Below are positions 56,776 to 64,000 of a stretch of DNA of 64,000 nucleotides, piece after piece. The stretch is from Gymnothorax reevesii. Lineage: Eukaryota; Chordata; Actinopteri; Anguilliformes; Muraenidae. The stretch's first letter is position 1. Every line of letters starts with the position of its first letter. The notes below the pieces were generated by a model that was not told where the DNA came from, did not search any database, and was given only the letters and a program-made list of their open reading frames with translations. The stretch is from assembly GCA_029721435.1 (NCBI GenBank), contig CM056577.1, positions 116,992,219 to 117,056,218 of the forward strand. Reading direction: 5' to 3'. Position numbers and translations under genes: made by a program.

Positions 56776-58545
56776 TACAACCCCATTTCCAAAAGAGTTG
56801 TGAAACTGAGTAAAATGTAAATAATAACAGAATGCACTGATTTTCAAATCATTTGAACTTTATATTTATTTTGGAAATAGTACAAAGACAATACATGAGA
56901 TGTTGAAACAGATATTTCATTGTTTTTTTTTTTTTTTTAATATGTGCACACTTTGAATTTTATGCCAGCAACATGTTTCAAAAAAGTTGGCCCAGGGAAT
57001 GTTTACCACTGTGTTGCATCACGTCTTCTTCAATCTACACTCTGTAAGCATGTGGGAACTAAGGAGACCAACTGCTATAGTTTTGAGAGGAAAATGTTTT
57101 CCAATTCTTATTTTATTTTGGATTTCAGCTGCTCAATGCTTTGCAGCCTCCTTTATCATATTTTTTGTTTCATAATGCGCCAAATCGGTGACAGGTCTGG
57201 ACTGAAAACAGACCACTTAAGCACCCAGACTCTTACTACAGAGCCATGCTGTTGTAATATGAGCAGAATATGGCGTTTGGCATGGTGTTGCTGAAATGAT
57301 CAAGGCCTTCTCTTAAAAAAGGCATCTGGATGGCACTAAATGTCACACCAAAACCTGTATATATAATTCACCATTAATGATGCCTTCATGAATTTGCAAG
57401 TTACCCATGCCATGTGTAATAATGCCCCCCATACTCTCATGGAGGCTGGCTTTTGAATTGTTTGCTGACAATAAGCCGGATGGCCCCTCTCCTCTTCAGC
57501 CTAAAGGACGTGACATCCATGATTTCCAAAAAGAATTTCACATTCTAATTAGACCAACCACAGCACAGTTTTCCACTTTGCCTCAGTATGTTGTAAATGA
57601 TCTCAGGCCCAGAGAAGAGGGCAGTGTTTCTGGTTCTTGTTTATAAATGGTTTAATTTCTGCTTGGCAGAGTTTTAACTTGCATTTGTGGATTCAATGAC
57701 AAACTGAGTTTTCTGACAGTGGTTTACAGAAGTGTTCCTGAGTCCATGCAATGACTTCCACAACAGAATCCTATCTGTTTTTAACCCCTTTGCGCAGAAT
57801 ACAGATAATGCCAATTTTTCCTCTTATGCACGAGCCTGTTTAGGCTTTATAACTCAGTATTTGTGTCACAGAGACTGGAAAATTATTCCAGTGAAGCAAG
57901 ATATTTTGAGGTTCAATTAGAGAATTATTTAGGAATTATCCTTTGGAATTTACAGACGCCAGTGTCTATATCTGTGCAAAGGTCCTGAGGACCTGATGAT
58001 CTCTGGGATTCAAAATTGGATTTTGGTCTTGTCCAATGCGTACAGAAATATTTCAAGATTTTCTGAATCTTTTAATGATTTTATGTACTATAGTGGATAA
58101 ATCTCCAAATTCTTAGCAATTTTAAGTTGAAAACATTATTCTTAAATCATTGAACTGCTTCTTCATTCAGTCTTTCATAGAGTGATTCAGCCCTAAACAT
58201 ATTTACGTAAGAAATGGCTTTTTAAACCCATCATGTTTCTGACCTGTTGTGAAACAATTCAATCAGCTGTAAGATGTTCTGCCAGTAGTCTTTTTTTAGG
58301 ATAATGCAGCTTTTCCAGTCTTTAACAGTTCTGTCTCAACTTGTTAAAAACATGTTGCTGTCATCAAAGTCAAAGTAAGCAAATATTTAAAAAAAAAACA
58401 TGAAATTTACCAATTTCAGCATCTGATATATTGTCATGGTTCTATTTTCAAATAAATATAAAGTTCAAATGATTTGAAAATCATTGTATTCTGTTTTTAT
58501 TTACACTTTACACAGTACCCCAGCTTTTTTTGGAAATGGGGTTGT
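56776..58545 (-). mobile_element. Tc1-like element relic, minus orientation
   Basis: The left end TACAACCCCATTTCCAAAAG and right end CTTTTTTTGGAAATGGGGTT are inverted, with TA at the left border (56776-56777). Transposase remnants lie on the minus strand (central region about 57400-57560). A piggyBac-like MITE is nested at 57781-57982. Confidence 0.82.
57781..57982. mobile_element. about 200-bp piggyBac-like MITE, diverged
   Basis: It begins TTAACCCCTTTGCGCAGAAT and ends GTGCAAAGG. The body shares CTGTGTCACA/TGTGTCACAGAG, GAATTATTTAGGAATTA and TTTACAGACGCC phrases, inverted, with the copy at 46651-46863. The right TTAA has decayed. Confidence 0.7.
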
Positions 58546-59523
58546 TTATTTTCAAACTAATTAAATTCACATTATGAACGTGAAGAAATTAGTATCTGCA
58601 GTGTTTTTTTTATAGTAGAGTGTGAATGAACTTTTCAAATCAGCCCCTTTTGACTTTATTTATCTTTTCCATTGTGTGCCGACTTTTAAAGAATTGGGGT
58701 GGTAATATATGAGTGTGTAGGGAAAAAATGGCACAATTGTGATCTTAGTGAGAAAAAAGTTTACTTCCAAAAAATGGAGCAGATGTCAGAAATACGCAAT
58801 ACAGCAAACATGCTTTGGGGTCAGCAGAGTTAACTTGAACCCCAAGCACTCAGTGAAAGCGTTGTTTATACAGATACAGAGCCCTGAACAGGATTGGACA
58901 ATAATTAAATATCCATCAATCAAACAATCGCTGGCCTAGCGAGAGTAGCTCATGTGGTTGAACACAGTTGGTGAGGTAATTGGATCATTTTACTTTGCCA
59001 GAACAGCTCTCAATTACTCATCACCGGATTCTTTTGTGGTATCGATAGCCGCAATGTATATCTGCAGCCAAAGTGATAAATGACCTCTCTGGGTGAAACT
59101 CTGGCAATAACAAGGTCATCTAGGCAAATGAATGAGTTATTTGCTTATCCGGAGGTGACAACGTGTGATCACTTTTGCTGCACTGTGTGAGCTTGACTAG
59201 AGTCGAGCTGCCTGAAGAATCAATGACAGGCCTTGGCTAATTTCTGGAAAAAAATACTTCTTTACTTTTCTTCTTTTACTTTTTTACTTTTTTTTTTTTT
59301 ACTGCTGAGGTGTCAGCCATTCTCCACAGACTCTGAGTTGAAGGATGAGTTATTGCAGTTTGTTTTGGGGCAAGAAAAAAAGACATTGAATGTCAGGCTA
59401 AAGAGGCATTTTGAAGTCAAGCTGAACATGACGTGTTTAACATTAATGCTGCAGAGTTAAGGGATGATATCCTCCAGAATCCAAAATCTTCACAGATGTC
59501 TTCCTCATACATTTTTTACTCGC

Positions 59524-59527
<4 letters not shown>
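58546..59527. other. intergenic stretch, possibly conserved non-coding DNA at 58930-59230
   Basis: No exon. The 58930-59230 part is non-repetitive, with balanced composition and several TAATT/CAATTA core motifs (GGTAATTGG, CTCAATTACTC). Conservation cannot be tested here. Confidence 0.3.

Positions 59528-59584
<57 letters not shown>
59528..59584. repeat. (CT)n(CA)n compound microsatellite
   Basis: About 16 CT units pass directly into about 12 CA units, seen directly. Confidence 0.95.
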
Positions 59585-60283
59585 CTCACTTGAACATATT
59601 CACATTCGCAGCATAAGTGCTCGCACAAATCGATCGCATGAACGCACACATCGGTCTCATCATCAAACACATACGGCACCAAGTAGGGTGATCTAGAATA
59701 TCGATTTACAGGTATTATTAGGGAAAACACACATTAAGTTCCAGTCTCAACAGAAAAAGGTCTGCCTAAAAATGTGCTTGCTGATGTTTTTGGAAGTTTG
59801 ACTTTGGAAACACAAATCATCTGGCTGTTGGCTTTGTTCAAGCTGTTTGTCAGTTGCAAGTGTCGCACTGACATTTTTAGACTTCATCTACATAATGACT
59901 TTTTTTTTGTTTTTTTTTGTTTTTTTCGGCATGCTTGTATAGTCGTTTCATGACAATTTCAACACAACACAACATATATCATGTATCATGACCGAAAGGG
60001 TCGCGGGAGAAGCGAAATCGCTTGTCAAAGTCCCGCCCCCAACTTCCAGAAGAACAGTTTGATTATGGTTAAGATATCATAGGGATTATCAGAGGGACTT
60101 CAAGCTAATTTGAAAGATGCAGGAAAGATGTACATATTTCAGTGGCTTTAGAAGGGAAAAACAATTACATTTGAAGTTTAATCCCAGAAAAATAAAAGCT
60201 CTACCGCAGACTTCAAAATAAGACATAAAATTGATGTATGTCAGGTCATTTCAGTTTTGTTATCCTTCTTCTATTCCCTATTC
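59585..60283. other. intergenic stretch without recognised genes
   Basis: Contains an interrupted T tract at 59901-59926. No ORF or transposon end was recognised. Confidence 0.4.
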
Positions 60284-60602
60284 TACAAACCCAAAACCAG
60301 TGAAGTTGGCACGTTGTGTAAATCGTAAATAAAAACAGAATACAATGATTTGCAAATCCTTTTCAACCTATATTCAATTGATTTCACTGCAAAGACAAGT
60401 TACTTAATGTTCGAACAGGTAAACTTTGTAATTTTTTGCAAATATTAGCTCATTTGGAATTTGATGCCTGCAACATGTTTCAAAAAAGCTGGCACAAGTG
60501 GCAAAAAAGACTGAGAGAGTTGAGGAATGCTCATCAAACACTTATTTGGAACATCCCACAGGTGAACGGGCTAATTGGGAACAGGTGGGTGCCATGATTG
60601 GG

Positions 60603-60610
60603 TATAAAAG
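60603..60610 (+). promoter_or_regulatory. TATA box of the Tc1 transposase
   Basis: TATAAAAG, 45 bp upstream of the transposase ATG at 60648, inside the element. Confidence 0.6.
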
Positions 60611-60647
60611 CAGCTTCCCTGAAATGCTCAGTCATTCACAAACAAGG

Positions 60648-61669
60648 ATGGGGCGAGGGTCACCACTTAGTGAACAAATGAGTGAGCTGATTGTCGAACA
60701 GTTTAAAAACAACATTCCTCAACGAGTTATTGCAAGAAATTTAGGGATTTCATCATCTACGGTCCGTAATATCGTCAAAAGGTTCAGAGAATCTGGAGAA
60801 ATCACTGCACGCAAGCGACAAGGCCAAAAACCAACATTGAATGCCCGTGACCTTCGATCCCTCAGGCGGTACTGCATCAAAAACCGACATCAGTGTGTAA
60901 AGGACATCACCACATGGGCTCAGGAACACATTAGAAAACCACTGTCAGTAACTACAGTTCATCACTACATCTGCAAGTGCAAGTTAAAACTCTACGATGC
61001 AAAGCGAAAGCCATTTATCAACAGCACCCAGAAACGCCGCTGGCTTCGCTGGGCCCAAGCTCATCTAAGATGGACTGATGGAAAGTGGAAAAGTGTTCTG
61101 TGGTCTGACGAGTCCACATTTCAAATTATTTTTGGAAACTGTGGACGTAGTGTCCTCCGGACCAAAGAGGAAAAGAACCATCTGGACTGTTATAGGCGCA
61201 AAGTTCAAAAGCCAGCATCTGTGACGGTATGGGGGTGTATTAGTGCCCAAGGCATGGGCAACTTACACATATGTGAAGGCACCATTAATGCTGAAAGGTA
61301 CATACAGGTTTTGGAGCAACATATGTTGCCATCCAAGCAACCTCTTTTTCATGAACGCCCCTGCTTATTTCAGGAAGACAATGCCAAGCCACATTTTGCA
61401 CGTGTTACAACAGCATGGCTCCGTAGTAAAAGAGTGCGGGTACTAGACTGGCCTGCCTGAAGTCCAGACCTGTCTCCCATTGAAAATGTGTGCGCATGAT
61501 GAAGCGTAAAATACGACAACGGAGACCCCGGACTGTTGAACAACTTAAGCTGTACATCAAGCAAGAATGGGAAAGAGTTCCACCTGAGAAGCTTCAAAAA
61601 TTGGTCTCCTCAGTTCCCAAACGTTTACTGAGTGTCATTAAAAGGAAAGGCGATGTAACACAGAGGTAA
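60648..61669 (+). pseudogene. Tc1-like transposase, one stop plus one frameshift
   Basis: The natural start is MGRGSPLSEQ at 60648 (the frame is open from 60498). 270 residues are open: helix-turn-helix DNA-binding region (SELIVEQFKNN, ISSSTVRNIVKRF, RKRQGQKPTLNARD) then the DDE catalytic domain with D154 (WSDESTF) and D244 (FQEDNAKPHF). TGA at 61458-61460 interrupts just before SPDLSPIENV, which holds the third catalytic residue. A one-base deletion follows at about 61491-61493. The remaining C-terminal codons run in a shifted frame to TAA at 61667-61669. The truncated product lacks its third acidic residue and cannot be an active transposase. Cut-and-paste DNA transposition at TA sites is the family function. 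Confidence 0.9.
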
Positions 61670-61892
61670 AAAGGCCCCTGTGCCAACTTTTTTGCAATGT
61701 GTTGCTGCCTTTAAATTCTAAGTTAATGATTATTTGCAAAAAAAAAAATAGTTTCTCAGTTTGAACATTAAACATCTTGTCTTTGCAGTGTATTCAATTG
61801 AATATAAGATGAAAAGGATTTGCAAATCATTGTATTCTGTTTTTATCAACGATTTACATAACGTGCCAACCTCACTGGTTTTGGGTTTTGTA

Positions 61893-63470
61893 CAATGGAA
61901 TATCATGCACAGATGAAATAAGCCAAAAAACATACAGCCTGCATGTTAGCGAGCAGCAGGAGCAGCGATTGCAGCTCTCTCAAGCAGTTCAGCATAACAC
62001 CATACAGAATAACAACAATGACGACAACAACGACGATAATAATAATACACAAAGCTGGAGCAAGTATGGAAAAAATACAAAAAATAGCCATATAATAAAT
62101 AGGCTATATTATCAGTCAGCCTGTTTCCAGTTCTAAGGTGGAAAAGTAGAATAATGAACTTAAATTGGTTGCAGCTCTGTAGTGTGAAAGGATTACACTG
62201 AGTGAGCCAGGCTGAATGTTGTTTCAAAATAGGAAAAAGGTAAGATGAGCTAGCCTAATTTCAGTTTCAATTCCAGAGTTCGATGGGCTGTAGACAGTGC
62301 TGAATGATTGCCACTGCTCAGCATGTTACGCAGAGCGAACATAAAAATCTTGGCCAGTGTGAACAAGAGGCGCTGTCCCCAAGTGCCTTCAGTAGTAATT
62401 CTGTGAGTTCTTGATTCAGGCCGGGTCCATAATGAGGCCCAGGCTTATTGCAGTCATTAATCTTTGAGTTAGGCAGCAATACACATACTAGCTGGGACAT
62501 TTCATCCTGGAGATGGGGATAAATAACCCTCCTTAACCATAAACCAAGAAAATTAAAAGATATAAGCCTCAAGTAGCTTCTCAGAGGGTTGGTTTAATGT
62601 TTTTGTCCCCGGACAAGCTCCAATACAAAGTTACAAACACTTGACAACATGGAGATTAACTGTGGACTACGGGTGGTTAATTTCGACAAGGCGTGCGACT
62701 CTCACCCACCATTTGACACTCTACACAACAGTTATCTAGCGTTCAGCTCTGGTCTTAAATCAGGATTAACGGATTGGAATATTACTTTCATCAGCTTAGC
62801 GTTCAATTTCTGAGACACTTCTCTTTCTTTCTGCACTTCGTCTGACCCCGAATTCAATCTCTGGCAATTCAGCCTCCAAAATGAACGCCGGCGCTGAGAA
62901 ATATGCCATTTCCCTAGTGTTGGAAATTACACCCTGAAAAAGCAATAACAGCAAATCCGCGAGAAGCACGACAAGTGATAACAGCCTCCTGTATACCTAA
63001 CCTTGATACAGCTAATACATTTTGCATGACTCTGATAAATTGAGAAAATAAAGTGAATGTTAATTTTGTCCTCCACTGACTGAACTCAGTAAACCAGAAG
63101 AGGTAAATCAAAAGCCTTCCTTCCTCAAGGTGTCAGTACAAATGAAAACCTTTTCTCAGCAAAAGAAGGATAGTTCTAAGAGCGTGATGCTTCATGAACC
63201 CAACATTTTGTTAAGCTGTCTAGTTTTGTCCGTGGCCTGCTGAGTTAAACCAAACATCATTGTTTCTATGGGAAACCATCATCCAATTCCACCTAACAGG
63301 TTTGAGTGACGGATATTGGCAGTTCCACGTTCAATAGTTTTCAAATGCAATGCCCAGTTTCAAAATTGTTTGCTCAGGGCAAGATAAGAATAACGACACA
63401 TACTGTGCACACCGTCCACTTCACCAGTCTCCATATTTCTGGGCACAACCCTGCTGAAAACTCCAGTGAG
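61893..63470. other. intergenic stretch without recognised genes
   Basis: Contains an impure AAC/GAC/AAT trinucleotide run at about 62007-62047. Segments 62330-62600 and 62790-63110 are non-repetitive and could be conserved non-coding DNA. No coding exon was recognised. Confidence 0.35.
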
Positions 63471-63489
63471 AACCAATTTCAAATAGTGT

Positions 63490-63600
63490 TGGAGTCGATA
63501 CCGGAATCGGAATCGGAAGTGGAATTAATAAATCAGGGGCGGAATGGGAATTGGAATATACTTTTTGAAATTGAGGTGGAGTTCATAAAACGGAATTGAC
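63490..63600. repeat. GGAAT(C/T)-type imperfect short tandem repeat
   Basis: Recurring CGGAATCGGAATCGGAAGTGG, GGAATGGGAATTGGAATAT and CGGAATTGACCCC, all in direct orientation. Confidence 0.6.
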
Positions 63601-63639
63601 CCCAACTCTAGTTTGAAACCTTAATAAGTCATTTGCTGG

Positions 63640-63775
63640 TGTTGCTGGATTTAGCTGGTGAGCAGTTTGTGGTGGGTCAGCTGTTGAGCGGCTGGCAGAC
63701 CAGTTTTGTGTAGCTGACTGAGAGGGGAAAATCTAGGTTGGCTAAGCTAATGTAACAGGTCAGTTGATGGCAGAC
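63640..63775. repeat. GCTGGT/ACCAG degenerate minisatellite
   Basis: Repeated TGCTGG, AGCTGGTGAGC, GGTCAGCTGTT, GGCTGGCAGACCAG, GGCAGACCAG phrases, resembling the fish 'ACCAGC' minisatellite class. Confidence 0.5.
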
Positions 63776-63839
63776 CAGTATAGCCATGCTGATGTTCCTG
63801 ATATGGGCTGGGATGACAGTTGAAGTGGTGATGAAAGAA

Positions 63840-64000
63840 TAGCACTTGTACATAAGTGCATTTTGAGTTTTTATTATCAAAAAACTGGAACCGGTAATCG
63901 TCTGTGAATAGCACTCTTCTCCAGCGTGCCAAGGGCCATCAAACGTGTAAGTTTGCTCATGCACGTCGGTTCCGACACCGAACAGCAGTGAGATCCAGAC
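63840..64000 (-). pseudogene. fragment of another Tc1-type transposase, runs off the window
   Basis: The minus strand reads [22 protein letters not shown] sequence (63865-63935), matching the region around the first catalytic Asp of a Tc1 family (consensus ARWRGVLFTDESRF). Upstream sequence to 64000 fits the preceding part in other frames. Frameshifted and truncated here; the rest is outside the window. Confidence 0.65.

Larger units (their letters stand above)
60284..61892 (+). mobile_element. nearly full-length Tc1/mariner element
   Basis: 1609 bp with TA at both ends (60284-60285, 61891-61892). The inverted ends are well preserved: CAAACCCAAAACCAGTGAAG at the left and the complement of the right end, CAAAACCCAAAACCAGTGAG, continuing through GTTGGCACGTT and AACAGAATACAATGATTTGC. 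It carries one transposase gene on the plus strand with a TATA box. It is the youngest-looking Tc1 copy in the window. Confidence 0.95.

Overview
The window looks like genomic DNA from a ray-finned (teleost) fish. Two host genes are split by GT-AG introns, and a third is entered only by its first coding exon. The rest is mostly microsatellites and fish-type mobile DNA: several Tc1/mariner families with TA ends, hAT-like MITEs with 8-bp target duplications, piggyBac-like MITEs with TTAA ends, a tRNA-derived SINE, a CR1/L2-like LINE fragment, a decayed gypsy pol and a complete LTR retrotransposon. No bacterial genes, CRISPR arrays or rRNA genes were seen. The sequence was read by eye, so repeat family names rest on termini, target duplications and remembered protein motifs, not on database searches.

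Layout. 1-2010: subtelomere-like G-rich degenerate repeats, the first coding exon of an XK-related scramblase gene (xkr8-like, minus strand) and its probable promoter. 2010-10740: repeat territory with a possible TIR element, a decayed gypsy pol, a 2.3-kb Tc1 relic carrying a nested hAT-like MITE, and a long-TIR element ending just before the next gene. 10770-21480: srsf4, an SR-family splicing factor with six coding exons (396 codons plus stop), two RRMs and a C-terminal RS domain. A 95-nt candidate poison exon lies in intron 2. 21480-29650: a stretch with degenerate repeats, a hAT MITE, GT/GC microsatellite and a SINE. 29689-30816: tmem200b-like two-pass membrane protein in a single coding exon, with polyadenylation signals downstream.

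33514-48037 is a matryoshka of transposons. An old Tc1-like copy holds a 548-bp Tc1 MITE, a second Tc1 copy (itself holding a deleted mariner and a hAT MITE) and a 9.6-kb foldback. Inside the foldback sits a palindromic hAT-like element, which holds a young intact LTR retrotransposon and a piggyBac-like MITE. The retrotransposon has one uninterrupted 1622-codon gag-pol ORF in which integrase precedes reverse transcriptase. That is the Gmr1-type order, rare among Ty3/gypsy elements. Its two LTRs differ by one substitution and one T-run indel.

48038-64000: no host exon recognised. It contains CT/CA microsatellites, some non-repetitive stretches that could be regulatory, a LINE fragment interrupted by a MITE, three more Tc1 relics (one nearly full length, 60284-61892) and a further Tc1-type transposase fragment running off the right edge.

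xkr8, srsf4 and tmem200b all map to human chromosome 1p35, so the gene content agrees with that ancestral linkage and supports srsf4 (not srsf6) and tmem200b (not a or c).
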